From: a bacterium | GTDB taxonomy: Bacteria; Zhuqueibacterota; Zhuqueibacteria; Zhuqueibacterales; Zhuqueibacteraceae | NCBI GenBank assembly: GCA_023150945.1 | Contig: JAKLJX010000002.1 | Location: 62,001 to 126,000 of the forward strand | Reading direction: 5' to 3' | Length of the DNA: 64,000 nt | Part shown: positions 1-9,258 of the stretch, in pieces | Layout of the letters: each line of letters opens with the position of its first letter | Position numbering within the stretch: the stretch's first letter is position 1 | Program-made: the position numbers and the translations under genes | Notes under the pieces: generated by a model | The model's input: only the letters and a program-made list of their open reading frames with translations | Database searches by the model: none | Told to the model about the DNA's origin: nothing

Positions 1-382
1 TCACGATATTGGTCAAGGCGCGGCGGTAAAACCAGGCATTCAGAAACAGCAGCGGTCGCCAGCGTGCCATGGTGAATGCGGCGGTGTGCGTGTCGGTGAG
101 ATAGCCCGCGCCCGACAGCCGGCAATAAAGATAGGCTGGCACGCAAATGAAAATCGGCGGTACCATCACCAGCACCACCCGCGGCCGCTCGCGCCAGAGC
201 AGCTTCCAGGTCATCCACATCTGCACCAGATATTTCAGCGCCACGGTGAAGTAGTTGCTGCCCAAGCTTCCGGCATAGACCATCCTGGAGCTGCCGCCCA
301 GCAGCCGCGCAAGGTTGTCGCTGCGGCTGCAATTCTCCGCCCAGGAGATGAAAAGAATTTTGTGACTATTCGTCGTGGCCAT
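1..382 (-). CDS. glycosyltransferase, N-terminal part (cut by window edge)
   Basis: The reading frame opens at an ATG at 382 and runs off the left edge, giving about 127 codons. It begins MATTNSHKILFISWAENCSR and continues with a basic, substrate-loop-like stretch. A hydrophobic segment (VVLVMVPPIFICVPAYLY) follows, as expected for the N-terminal Rossmann half of a GT-B (family 4-like) glycosyltransferase. The start overlaps the 3' end of the upstream cytochrome gene by 17 bases, so the two are probably translationally coupled. The catalytic C-terminal half lies outside the window, so the family is a tentative call. By context it would add a sugar to the exopolysaccharide at the cytoplasmic membrane. 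Confidence 0.7.
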   Translation of the reverse strand, partial: MATTNSHKILFISWAENCSRSDNLARLLGGSSRMVYAGSLGSNYFTVALKYLVQMWMTWKLLWRERPRVVLVMVPPIFICVPAYLYCRLSGAGYLTDTHTAAFTMARWRPLLFLNAWFYRRALTNIV

Positions 383-3221
383 TGGTCGCACTCGCCGCGC
401 TGCTGTTCCAAAACTTGAATTCCGCCGACCGATGCTCGTGGTAAGCCTGCGGCTCGGCCTCCAGCCAGGATGCGGTGAGGCGCGCCGCCTGCTGGAGTTG
501 CTCCATGCTTTCGTCTTTGCGGAAGCGCAGATAGAGCCGGTTCATCTGCTCTGCCTCCTCCGGCTCACCCTGGGCGGTGTAACACTCTTTGAGATAGAAA
601 TAGGCGGTGGCATTTTCCGGGTCGATGCGCAGGGCACGTCGCAAGGAACGGATCGCGCGCGAGTAATCCTGGCGGAGATAGTGCAGCCGCCCCATCTCCA
701 GGTGCATGCCCCGGTCGTCGTCGTGATTGTCGATCGCTTCTTTGAGCTCATCGAGCGCCGCCTCGTAGTCGCCCTCCGCCTTGTAGGCAAGACTGAGAAA
801 ATAGCGGCCGCGCGAGGAACTGGGCGCAATCGACAAGGCGTGCCGCAGCGCGGTCTTGGCTTGTGCCACCTTGCCGCTTTTCATCCAAACGATGCCGAGA
901 TTGATCCAGGGATTGTGTTCCAGCGGCGCGCGCACGCTGCCGCTCAGAAACGCCCGCTCGGCGCCGGCCAGATCATTCTGGCGCAAGAGGCCAATGCCGT
1001 AGTCATTCCAGCGCTCCTTGTCCGCCGGCACGTAGCTTTCCATGTAGCTCTGATGCCGCATGAGATTGTAATCGACACGCAGTGTGGCTTCGGCGCGTGC
1101 CATTTGAATCACAGGCAGTGGCCGGCCGGTCGGGAGTGAAGTGGGCGGATCATTCTCCGTACCCGCCAACGGCAGGCTGGCGGTTTGAATCTTGCGATAA
1201 TTGACTTTGGCAATCAGGCGAATCTGCTCGCCGCTGCTCGGTGGAATGGTGAAACGGTAGCGGATCACCTCGGCGCTGTTGGGCGGCAGCAGGTTGACAA
1301 AGGAGGCGCCTGCCGCCTTCCAGCTCTCAAAATGATAAATGCGGCGGCCGAGACTGTCCACCATGGCGGCGCCGAATAGATGTGCCGTGGGATCGATACG
1401 GCCATTGACATGCCCGTCCGTGCCGCCGCTCCAACAAATCACCTGGCCGTGGTTGTCGACGGCGAGAAACTCCACCCAGGCTTCGGCCATGTCCGAGGCG
1501 CCGGCGGGAAAATTGTGGCCGAGGTTACGCGAGCGCACCACGACGTCAATGCGCACCGACTCGCCGGGATGCACCGCAACGTCCTGCCGGTTGATCGGCG
1601 CGATGACAGCAGATTGCGGGGCCGGCGATTGCATGCCGGGTGCCATGTGCCAAAAAGCCTCTTGATCGCTGCACAGTGTGGCGGGCGCTATCCGCGTTTC
1701 GATAGGCGCGGGCGGAGCGGCGCTGCTGGAATCCGGCTCTGGTCGCTTGGCAGCGGGCGTGGGCGTCAGGCTGGCCGCGAAGATGTCCACCGTGATCTTG
1801 TTGTCTTGCAGAAAGGCCTCGGTGGCGGCGAGCTGTGCGGCGTCGCCGCGCCAAACCGGCAGGGCGGTATTGGCGCCGAGAAAACGATGATCAGGAGCTT
1901 TTCCGTCGGTCGCGCCGGCATCCTGCGAGGGCACACGCGCCATGTGGCAATCGGTGCAGGTTTGTTTCACTGCCGGCCGGTAAAAATCGCGCACCGCCTG
2001 CCGCGAATAGCCGCTGTTCTGCCAACTGTCATAGTCGTTCATGACCTGCAACCAGCGGCCCTGATTGAGGGGATAATCAACGGCCGATTTGTGGCAGGTC
2101 GAGCAGAATTCGCTGGCGCCGTTGGTGAGCACCGGCTTCATATAGGTTTCGCGATGCGGCGCAGGATCAAGATGAACAAACCAGGCATAGATACGGCGCA
2201 GCAGCGCGTTCTCACTGCTCGCCAGAGAAAACAAGCCGGGCAAGCCCATGACGTAGTTGCCCTGGCCGAGCGTGGAATTCACCTGCCTCACGCCGTGACA
2301 GGCGGTGCATCCGATGGCCGCGTGTGCCTGGGCGTGTTGCTCCTGCTGCTCCGGCGGTTTGCCGGCGGCGCCGGCCAGCAAGAGAGCCGGCGTGTGGCAG
2401 CCGGCACACCACTGCGCCGCGGCTTTGCCGGCCTGCTGCTGCACGGCCGCATAAGCGGGTTTGTACCACAGGCTTTGAAAAGCGGAGAAACTGTGGGCTG
2501 AGCTGCGCCATTGCTCATAGATCTCCGTGTGACAGCCGGACTCGCCGCACGTTTTGGAGTCATTCAGGAAGTCGGTGATCATGGTGTCCTTGGCGGCGGT
2601 TGCGGCGGCCGAGGCGAAAAAGGGGCCGGACTCGCCGTCCATCGCCAGATCGGCGAGCGTGAACGGCGCGATTTCCGGGTTTTCCGGAATGCCGTCATCA
2701 TCAGGGAACACAAAATCGGCAACCTGCGCCAGCATGGGCAGGCAAAGGGAAATCACCGCGAACACCATCAACAGACGGCCGGCGGTGTTGATGGGGTTGG
2801 AGATGCTGATTTGATGGCCGATGTTGCGAATTGCTTTGATCAGCAACACGATCGCCAGCAAACAACCGATGACGTGCACCGCGAGCAGCCATTCGTTCCA
2901 ACTGTGCACGCCCGCCACCGTCAGATAAACGCCGATGCCCATGCCGGCAAGCAGCAGCCAGTAGCCGAGGTAGCCGAAATAGCGGGCGATGTCGTTGCCC
3001 TTGGGCGTCTCTTCCCGCAAGAAGGTGAGGCCATGCCACAGCACCAGCACCAATACGAATATCCCCAGCCCGACATGCAGAAAGACGTTGAGCAAGTAGA
3101 AAAGCGAAGCATGGGCAAAAGCAGCGAGGTAGCCACTGTTCATGAAGAGAAGAATGAGACTGCCAAAGAGCAATTTTTCGAGCAGAGGGCGCTGCGAAGC
3201 TTTGGTGTCCGTGCTGTTCAT
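366..3221 (-). CDS. membrane-anchored pentaheme cytochrome c (c554-type) with C-terminal TPR domain
   Basis: 951 aa. Residues about 15-170 hold several hydrophobic helices (about 15-65, 80-130 and 148-168), which anchor the protein in the inner membrane. Five heme-binding sites follow: an unusual CGESGCH (225-231, CX4CH), CAGCH (272), CTACH (305), CSTCH (373) and CTDCH (422). The spacing resembles the cytochrome c552/c554 family. A beta-rich region follows, then at least four TPR units in the last 220 residues (about 740-920). The hemes should lie in the periplasm. It is the last complete gene of the exopolysaccharide operon and overlaps a glycosyltransferase start by 17 bases. The electron donor and acceptor cannot be inferred. 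Its presence in a polysaccharide operon is odd. Confidence 0.88.
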   Translation of the reverse strand: MNSTDTKASQRPLLEKLLFGSLILLFMNSGYLAAFAHASLFYLLNVFLHVGLGIFVLVLVLWHGLTFLREETPKGNDIARYFGYLGYWLLLAGMGIGVYLTVAGVHSWNEWLLAVHVIGCLLAIVLLIKAIRNIGHQISISNPINTAGRLLMVFAVISLCLPMLAQVADFVFPDDDGIPENPEIAPFTLADLAMDGESGPFFASAAATAAKDTMITDFLNDSKTCGESGCHTEIYEQWRSSAHSFSAFQSLWYKPAYAAVQQQAGKAAAQWCAGCHTPALLLAGAAGKPPEQQEQHAQAHAAIGCTACHGVRQVNSTLGQGNYVMGLPGLFSLASSENALLRRIYAWFVHLDPAPHRETYMKPVLTNGASEFCSTCHKSAVDYPLNQGRWLQVMNDYDSWQNSGYSRQAVRDFYRPAVKQTCTDCHMARVPSQDAGATDGKAPDHRFLGANTALPVWRGDAAQLAATEAFLQDNKITVDIFAASLTPTPAAKRPEPDSSSAAPPAPIETRIAPATLCSDQEAFWHMAPGMQSPAPQSAVIAPINRQDVAVHPGESVRIDVVVRSRNLGHNFPAGASDMAEAWVEFLAVDNHGQVICWSGGTDGHVNGRIDPTAHLFGAAMVDSLGRRIYHFESWKAAGASFVNLLPPNSAEVIRYRFTIPPSSGEQIRLIAKVNYRKIQTASLPLAGTENDPPTSLPTGRPLPVIQMARAEATLRVDYNLMRHQSYMESYVPADKERWNDYGIGLLRQNDLAGAERAFLSGSVRAPLEHNPWINLGIVWMKSGKVAQAKTALRHALSIAPSSSRGRYFLSLAYKAEGDYEAALDELKEAIDNHDDDRGMHLEMGRLHYLRQDYSRAIRSLRRALRIDPENATAYFYLKECYTAQGEPEEAEQMNRLYLRFRKDESMEQLQQAARLTASWLEAEPQAYHEHRSAEFKFWNSSAASATNGHDE

Positions 3222-3328
3222 GCGCGCTGAAAACTCATGAGAAGCCCGGGCGCGGTCGCGGGAACGAGCATTCCCGCTGCGAGATCAGGCTTGGGTGACG
3301 TGCTATTAAGAATTGGTAATGCAGTTTT

Positions 3329-3357
3329 AATCTTGAGTTTACCGCAATCGAAGTCAA
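3329..3357 (-). promoter_or_regulatory. candidate sigma-70 promoter in the 347-base gap before the cytochrome gene
   Basis: The gap 3222-3568 holds no convincing gene. On the minus strand it has TTGACT (3352-3357), a 17-base spacer and AAGATT (3329-3334), about 110 bases before the cytochrome start. The -35 box matches 5 of 6 consensus positions, but the -10 box is weak. An internal promoter here would let the cytochrome gene be expressed apart from the upstream polysaccharide genes. Confidence 0.3.
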
Positions 3358-3568
3358 AGCCATAAGTACCGGCCTTCCAGGCCTGTGCGGAAGACCCCGG
3401 CGCGATTTCAAAAACGCAACCGGGCCGCGGTCGAGCCGGCAAAAGCCGTCCTGCCAGGCGCGCCCTGCGTTGGCCGCCTGCGTCGAGTCACAGCCGCGCG
3501 CAACGGTGCGGCTGCCGGCCGCCTTATCTACCACAGCCGCAGAATCAAATCGGAATGCCGGCTGGTGC

Positions 3569-4435
3569 TCAGAGCGCCACCGCACGCGGCCGCGGCGGCG
3601 TGGTGGTTGCCGTGCGATTGTAATGCGCCACCAGCCGCTGGTAGAGATCCTCACAAAGCGCTTCAATCTCAGGTGGGATCGGCGGGAATGATTCCTTGCG
3701 GATGGAAGAATCATAGACTTCATCGACATACTTGTCTTGGAAGGGAATGCCGATGAAATCAAAGACGCGGCGGAATTGCTCCTGCGGGCGGCTGACCAAG
3801 TCTTCGTATTTGACCTGCAACACCGCGCTGCGCTGGAAAAGTTTCTGATCCAAAAACAAATGATTCTGCAAATACCACATCAAAGCGTGCGCGGCGTGAG
3901 AAGACATTTCTTCATCATAAAGCCGCTGCACCAGCGCGATCTTGTCTGGGGTCAAGCCGCCGGCGCGCCAGCCCGCAGCCGCCAGGTTGCCGGCGGCAAT
4001 CTGACGCAAATTCTTGCGGCCGTGGCCCCATTTGCGCGCCGCCGAGTTGACCGCATCCTTGAAATAGCGGAAAATCCACACCGCCTTGCCGTCGGGGAAA
4101 TAGTCGAGCAGCTCGGCGGCGCGGTAGGATTCACAACTCGGCTTGAAGGCCACCACCGGAAAGGAGCTGCGGCGAAGCAACTCGGCAATATCCGCCTTGT
4201 CCTTGAGCAGGTTGCGGTTGAAGGCGCGCGAATTGCCTTCCTTGTAGGTCATCACGTCCAGCGAGCGGCTGAACACATCCATCGGCAGGCGGGTGCCGGA
4301 GCGGTGTGAGCCGAAAACAAAAACTGCTCGCGTGGGAGCTGCGGGCCGGTGGCCAAGATTGTAGAACGCGCGGCAAGTGATCTTGTAAATGCGCTGACTC
4401 TTTTGCTTGATCCGGACGCTGAGGGGTTTGGGCAT
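3569..4435 (-). CDS. sulfotransferase family protein
   Basis: 288 aa, soluble. The N-terminal strand-loop GSHRSGTRL (42-50) is the 5'-phosphosulfate-binding loop of PAPS-dependent sulfotransferases. RYFKDAVNSAARKWG (123-137) fits the 3'-phosphate-binding R...S motif. The rest has the length of a single Sulfotransfer domain. Such enzymes move sulfate from PAPS to hydroxyl or amino groups, usually of sugars. It lies 104 bases downstream of a GT4 gene in the same operon, so the likely substrate is the exopolysaccharide or its lipid-linked precursor. The exact acceptor is unknown. The C-terminus is proline/arginine/threonine-rich and not conserved-looking. Confidence 0.82.
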   Translation of the reverse strand: MPKPLSVRIKQKSQRIYKITCRAFYNLGHRPAAPTRAVFVFGSHRSGTRLPMDVFSRSLDVMTYKEGNSRAFNRNLLKDKADIAELLRRSSFPVVAFKPSCESYRAAELLDYFPDGKAVWIFRYFKDAVNSAARKWGHGRKNLRQIAAGNLAAAGWRAGGLTPDKIALVQRLYDEEMSSHAAHALMWYLQNHLFLDQKLFQRSAVLQVKYEDLVSRPQEQFRRVFDFIGIPFQDKYVDEVYDSSIRKESFPPIPPEIEALCEDLYQRLVAHYNRTATTTPPRPRAVAL

Positions 4436-4539
4436 CGTTCGACCTTTTCATATGAATCTGTGCAAATGTCTTGGCTTCATCCGGGCAGGCGTTTTCCCGG
4501 AAGGCCGCGCGGTTCACTTCGCCATCACCGGCGTGGTCA

Positions 4540-5634
4540 TTACGCGGCTGCCTCAAACAGGAGAGAGAGTTCTTCGCCCAGCGTGTCCCGCACGCCGAGC
4601 TGCTGCGCCCGCTGTCGCCACGATTTGGCGTCACCGGCGCAGTGGGCTGCGGCTGCCGGCTGCGCCAGGGCCGCAAGCACGGCTTGCACAAACGACTCGA
4701 CTTCGCCGTCGTGATACGTCAACACGCCCGGCGGCCGCGCGCCATTCTCACTGGCCACGACGCGAGTGCCCAGCATCAACGCCTCCAGCACGCTCGAGGA
4801 CACACCATCGCCCACGGGCGTGCGGATGTAGACCCGGCACGCTTCCAACACCGCCAGAAAGTCACCGTGATCGAGATCGCCGGCGCTGCAGGTATTTGCG
4901 CTGAGTTGGTACCGGCGCAGCTTTTCCTGCAGTGCCTCCTGCTCGCGATCGGCGCCCATCAGAATGAGGCCCAAACGCGGCACCGCCGCCACGACTTGCG
5001 CCATGGCCTGCAGGAAGAAATCGATGTTGAAATCCGACCGCAGATAGATGTAACTGCACACGAGGGGATCATGCCTCTGCACGAACGCGGCCAGACTTGC
5101 CGGCAAAGCGGTCTTGTCTTCGATATACTCCAGGCAAAACGCCGGAATCGGAATGATCTTCTCCGGCCGGATGCCATACTCGACGATGCGCGCCTTGACC
5201 TCGTCATTGTTGCAGATGATCCGGCCGGCCAGCAGGAAGATCAGGCGAAAGACGTTGTCGAGCCAAAACTTGTTTTGCCGGGGGAAATAATCCTGCGCCA
5301 CGCCGGCATGAAACGTGAGCACCGCCCGCCGGCCGCAGAGCAGGCTGAGGCATTCCGCCACCAGCGCCAGCAGCGGGCTTTTGGTGGATTTGCCGTTGAG
5401 GTGCATGTGCACGAGATAGCCGCGTGCACAGAAGCGCAAAACCTTGACGGCATAGTCCCAGCCGCTGAGCACGGGGACGAATTCGCCGTTTGCCACCTTG
5501 CGATTCTTGTTGGTGTTCATCACCACGCAGGTGTGGCCGGCGGCCTCGATGTACCGTTTCAGCATTTTGATGCGGACAGACCATCCCGTGCCGGGCGGCG
5601 GATACGGCCCGATTTGCAGAATCCGATACGGCAT
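4540..5634 (-). CDS. glycosyltransferase family 4
   Basis: 364 aa from the ATG at 5634, which has GGGGAG four bases upstream and begins MPYRILQIGPYPPPGTG, a typical GT4 donor-side glycine loop. An upstream in-frame ATG would overlap the heparinase gene and lacks family similarity. A C-terminal stretch around RTPVGDGVSSSVLEALMLG carries the E-x7-E-like motif of retaining GT-B enzymes. It starts 8 bases after the heparinase stop, so the genes are co-transcribed. It probably transfers a sugar onto the growing repeat unit in the cytoplasm. Donor and linkage cannot be read from sequence. Confidence 0.88.
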   Translation of the reverse strand: MPYRILQIGPYPPPGTGWSVRIKMLKRYIEAAGHTCVVMNTNKNRKVANGEFVPVLSGWDYAVKVLRFCARGYLVHMHLNGKSTKSPLLALVAECLSLLCGRRAVLTFHAGVAQDYFPRQNKFWLDNVFRLIFLLAGRIICNNDEVKARIVEYGIRPEKIIPIPAFCLEYIEDKTALPASLAAFVQRHDPLVCSYIYLRSDFNIDFFLQAMAQVVAAVPRLGLILMGADREQEALQEKLRRYQLSANTCSAGDLDHGDFLAVLEACRVYIRTPVGDGVSSSVLEALMLGTRVVASENGARPPGVLTYHDGEVESFVQAVLAALAQPAAAAHCAGDAKSWRQRAQQLGVRDTLGEELSLLFEAAA

Positions 5635-5642
5635 CGCTCCCC

Positions 5643-8174
5643 TCAACTCCCCGCATCCGCGCCGGCAGTCTGCCGCAGCGCCAGCCGTGCGGCGGCTGCC
5701 CCCGTCAATTCCTCCGGATCGACCGCCGCGCTGCGATCGGCCGGCACCGTCAAGGCACATTTCATATCAGCGGCTTTTTCCAATGCAAAAATCTCGTTGC
5801 TGGCGATTTTCAAGTTTCGTCCGCGCACCATGGTCACCTCATGCCGGGCCGGCATTCGCAGGCGGTGCTCGAAAATGATTTCCGCGTCAGTGCTCACCTC
5901 TGCCACACGCTGCCTGCTGCCGGTGAAGTTGAAGATGATGCGATCCTCCCAGTCGGCCGTGCTCAATTCCAGCACGAACGGTTCTGAACTCGCAGTGCCG
6001 TGCCGGCCTGCCGCGGCAACCCGCAGACGCGGCAGCTCCGCGGCCACCGGCATCAGCAAAGTGGCGAATTGTACCGGCATGGCAGCGGAGGAGCGGAAAC
6101 GCAACACCGGCGCTGCCTGTTGACGGCCATAGCCGGGCGCCAGCCATCCCGCCTCGGGATTTTCTCCGCCGCAGAAGAAGTCCGCTGTCTGAGCCGGCGC
6201 GCTGATTTCAGCGAGCAGCAGGTTTTTGTGATCCGGCCGGCGCGCCACGAGCCACTCGCCGGCCGGCTCGAGTTGGCTGTGCGGATCAAAGTGAAACCAC
6301 CGGTCGACGACGTGTTCCCCTTCACCTTCGAGACTGTCAAGAATGAGCCAATATGCCTGCGGCCGGTAGAAAATGCCGCGGCGGTGGCGCAGATTGAAAC
6401 CGAAACCCACGTAGGCGGCTTCCACAAAAGTGAAATCTTCCCGGCTGGTGAAATAGGTTTGCGTAACCGGCGGCACGTGGGAATATCCCAGCCGGCCCAC
6501 GATTTTGCAGGCGCTGCGGCCGTCGATGGTAATGGTATTGTGCGCGCAGCCGCTACGAAAGTGATTCTGCCGGCTCAACTCGCCGTTGTAGCACCACATG
6601 CCCGAATCGCGCAGTATCGCCTCGCCGTGCGCGCACAGGGTGAATGCCAAAGCATCGGCGTGGCCGTGCGCGGTGGAGACGGTTTCATCGGCATGCAGGC
6701 CGTGGCTTTGCGGTCCGCAATCAAAAATCATGTGCTGATCATCGGGTTCCCAGCCGCTGCGCAGAATCGCATAGCCGCTCTCGGCAAACAGGCGCGTGGT
6801 TGCGGCCGGCGTAAAGCTTGCGAGACTCGCGAAGCGGGCCGGGCTTTCCGGGCCGAGCAGCCACAAGCAGCATTCATCGCAAGCGCCTGCCTGCTGCTTG
6901 AAATCGCCGCGCTGAAACACCAGCGCGCCAAGCGCCAGCACGTGACGAAAATCCCATGCCGGCCGCTCGGCAAACAGAAACGCGGTGGCATCATCATTGT
7001 CACCGAGCATGGGATGACGGCCGTCGGGCTGCTGGCTCCACATGCCAAACTCGAGCGCCCTCTCCAAACGCGTGCGCATTTCCGGCGGCACACTCACGCC
7101 GTTGCGCTCCGCCAGCAGCAGGGCGAGCAGATACAAGCTCAGCGTGAAATGATGGTAGGAAATGGCCTGCTCCACACACATGCCGTCCGCGTGAAATTGT
7201 TTGGTTACTTCCTCGCAGAGAATTCTCCAGCCCGTGGCGCGCCACTGCCGGCTCTGCGGAAATTCCGGGAACAGCATTCCCAGATGGAACAGCGCCGTGG
7301 CTTCGCCAATGAGGTGATTGTAGGGACTGGTAAAAAAGGAAAGATGCCGGTGCAGGTAATGTCCGTGCAGTTGCAGCGTGCGCAACAGGAGGGCATGCGT
7401 GCGCGTCTCCAGCACCTCCGCTTCCAGGCAGAAGAAGTACCCGCTGATCCATGCCAGGGCGCGCAGCCCCACTTCCAGCGCGCTGGTCCAATTCACGCCG
7501 TGCAAATAGGGATTCTGGCGCATCCAGCTCACCGCCTGGGTGAAGAATTCCAGGGCGTATTTCGTTTCGCCGGTAAGCCAAAAAGCCTTGCCCAGAATGG
7601 TGAAATGTTGATGGCGATTCAACTCCCACACGTGTTTCACATCCCCCGGCAGCCGCCGGCCGCCATCCGTTTGGCCGTAGTAGCGCAACTCGGTGTAGAA
7701 ATCGCGGGGCCAGGACTGCAGCGAGAGCGGGTCGCGATGCCAGTCGATTTCGTCGGCGCAGGTGTGGTGGACGCCAAAGAAGGAAAACTCGTGTGCGAGG
7801 TATTTGCCGGCTGCGGCCAGCGTTTCGGCAGGCACATGCGGCAGGTGTTGCTGAAGGGCAGCGAGAACCTGCGGGCGATCCTGCGGCGCCAGAAAGTATT
7901 TCGGCTGCAGGCCGTGATAGCCCTCCCCGCGCGCGCGGGTGCGCATATGCTCGAGCAAATAGTCTTCGGCTGCGCGCCAGCGCCGGTTGGCAACCGCTTC
8001 CGCGTACGGCCCGCGATAGTCGGAGGGCAGCTCAAAAGCGGTGAGGAAACGCTCGGGGGCGAGAAAGTCGCGGCGGCGATGTGACAGCTTGCTGAGCTTC
8101 TTCGTGCCCGCTATTTTCAGACGATAGCCGACCTCGTCCAACGACATGCTTTTGATTCTTTTCAGATTCATCAC
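5643..8174 (-). CDS. heparinase II/III family protein (polysaccharide lyase-like)
   Basis: 843 aa. Residues 1-400 form an alpha/alpha-toroid-like region with NHLIGE (286-291) and EQAISYHHF (335-343), both typical of this superfamily. The beta-sandwich part starts near residue 460 and contains TAHGHADALA (501-510) and AHNTITIDG (544-552), the signature of the heparinase II/III C-terminal domain. No clear signal peptide is seen; the protein starts with a basic stretch. In polysaccharide operons such proteins cleave or edit uronate-containing polymer. With a GDP-mannose dehydrogenase nearby, a mannuronate-type substrate is plausible (inference). The start at 8174 is 16 bases after the upstream kinase stop. 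Confidence 0.88.
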   Translation of the reverse strand: MMNLKRIKSMSLDEVGYRLKIAGTKKLSKLSHRRRDFLAPERFLTAFELPSDYRGPYAEAVANRRWRAAEDYLLEHMRTRARGEGYHGLQPKYFLAPQDRPQVLAALQQHLPHVPAETLAAAGKYLAHEFSFFGVHHTCADEIDWHRDPLSLQSWPRDFYTELRYYGQTDGGRRLPGDVKHVWELNRHQHFTILGKAFWLTGETKYALEFFTQAVSWMRQNPYLHGVNWTSALEVGLRALAWISGYFFCLEAEVLETRTHALLLRTLQLHGHYLHRHLSFFTSPYNHLIGEATALFHLGMLFPEFPQSRQWRATGWRILCEEVTKQFHADGMCVEQAISYHHFTLSLYLLALLLAERNGVSVPPEMRTRLERALEFGMWSQQPDGRHPMLGDNDDATAFLFAERPAWDFRHVLALGALVFQRGDFKQQAGACDECCLWLLGPESPARFASLASFTPAATTRLFAESGYAILRSGWEPDDQHMIFDCGPQSHGLHADETVSTAHGHADALAFTLCAHGEAILRDSGMWCYNGELSRQNHFRSGCAHNTITIDGRSACKIVGRLGYSHVPPVTQTYFTSREDFTFVEAAYVGFGFNLRHRRGIFYRPQAYWLILDSLEGEGEHVVDRWFHFDPHSQLEPAGEWLVARRPDHKNLLLAEISAPAQTADFFCGGENPEAGWLAPGYGRQQAAPVLRFRSSAAMPVQFATLLMPVAAELPRLRVAAAGRHGTASSEPFVLELSTADWEDRIIFNFTGSRQRVAEVSTDAEIIFEHRLRMPARHEVTMVRGRNLKIASNEIFALEKAADMKCALTVPADRSAAVDPEELTGAAAARLALRQTAGADAGS

Positions 8175-8190
8175 GAATACTCGCAGCCCA

Positions 8191-9258
8191 TCATTGCTGG
8201 CACATTTGCATCAACCATTGATTATAGCACCGAAAGACATGCCGGTTGAAAAGGTAGACAGCCGGAGAAAGGCGATCCCGCAGGGTCATCACTTTCTTGC
8301 GCATGATCGCGCTGTAGTTGTTGATGACGTGTTTGATCCAGAAGAGGCGGAACAGCACGTCCTGTTCGATCGGCTGCTGTTCGCGGCCGGCGCCGAGGTT
8401 GTAGCCCGCCAGAAAAGCCTGTTGCGCGGCTTGAATGGCCGGCGCGGCAAAAACGGGCTTGTGCAAATAGCCCTGCAGGCGGTGATGAAAGTAGGTGACG
8501 TCGTTGTAGAGCGAGCCGGGTTTGAACATGGCGAAATCCATCACCGTCACGCCGGCGGGGCCGGCGAGCACGTTGAAGGGCGCATAGTCACCGTGGCAGC
8601 CGCACTGGCCGAGTTGCGCCGCCGGCACCCTGGCGATCATTGTTTCCAGACAGCGGCGCACCAGTTGGCGGTGCGTTTCGTTGAAAGGCGCCTCGCCTGC
8701 CACCAATCGCTGCAACCGGATATCGACGTACTCCAACAGTTCCTCCGGTTGATAGGGTTGCGCCTCGCCCGTGGCGCGCTGAATGGCGGCGAGCGCTGCG
8801 CCGGCAAGGCGACAAGCCGTAAGCACGGCCGTGCGTTTGTCGCGCTTGTGCCAGCGCTTGCAGGCGGTTTCGATCAGATTGGCAATCGGCTCGCCTTGCG
8901 CCTCTTCCGTGACGATGGCGAGCAGATCGGGATAATAGGCCAACGGCCGCACGACGCTATAGCGGTGGCTGCCATTCAAGCTGGCATGCAACCTCTGCGC
9001 GGCTTCGAATTCGGTGCGCAGCTTGGCCTGAGGTTTGGCGGGATTGTCGCGGTGCTTGGGCGCGAGCTTGTAGACTTTGGCGTAGATGAAGCGGGTGGCC
9101 CGGCCGCCGGCCTCTTCAATGCGCAGGCGATAGACGGTGGAATACGCGCGCTTGATTTCACCGGCGCGTGCAATCCGGCCGGCTGGCGCCTCCTGCCACA
9201 ACGCCGGGGAGGCCGTGGCCGTCAATCGCCGCACCACTTCCGCGATTGCTTCAGCCAT
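8191..9258 (-). CDS. APH-like small-molecule/sugar kinase
   Basis: 355 aa. It has the aminoglycoside-phosphotransferase fold signature: catalytic HGDYAPFN (222-229) and the metal-binding VMDFA with D241. The N-terminal lobe has a lysine in FIYAKVYKL (56-64) that could bind ATP. Its start overlaps the end of the upstream GT4 gene by 8 bases, and its stop is 16 bases before the heparinase gene. In polysaccharide loci such kinases phosphorylate sugars or lipopolysaccharide core. The substrate is unknown; an antibiotic resistance role is unlikely in this context. Confidence 0.8.
   Translation of the reverse strand: MAEAIAEVVRRLTATASPALWQEAPAGRIARAGEIKRAYSTVYRLRIEEAGGRATRFIYAKVYKLAPKHRDNPAKPQAKLRTEFEAAQRLHASLNGSHRYSVVRPLAYYPDLLAIVTEEAQGEPIANLIETACKRWHKRDKRTAVLTACRLAGAALAAIQRATGEAQPYQPEELLEYVDIRLQRLVAGEAPFNETHRQLVRRCLETMIARVPAAQLGQCGCHGDYAPFNVLAGPAGVTVMDFAMFKPGSLYNDVTYFHHRLQGYLHKPVFAAPAIQAAQQAFLAGYNLGAGREQQPIEQDVLFRLFWIKHVINNYSAIMRKKVMTLRDRLSPAVYLFNRHVFRCYNQWLMQMCQQ

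Noticed and set aside
366-3221. Membrane protein with several N-terminal helices considered as an exosortase (EpsH/XrtA)
   Set aside because: The cysteine, arginine and histidine motifs of exosortases are absent; the CxxCH sites show it is a multiheme cytochrome. No exosortase or PEP-CTERM tail was found in the window.
6000-8084. Long plus-strand open frame (694 codons) opposite the heparinase gene
   Set aside because: It has no recognisable domain, is rich in residues typical of antisense GC-rich frames and lies fully opposite a gene with clear family motifs. The same holds for the frames at 4471-6123, 58901-60325 and 62183-63640.
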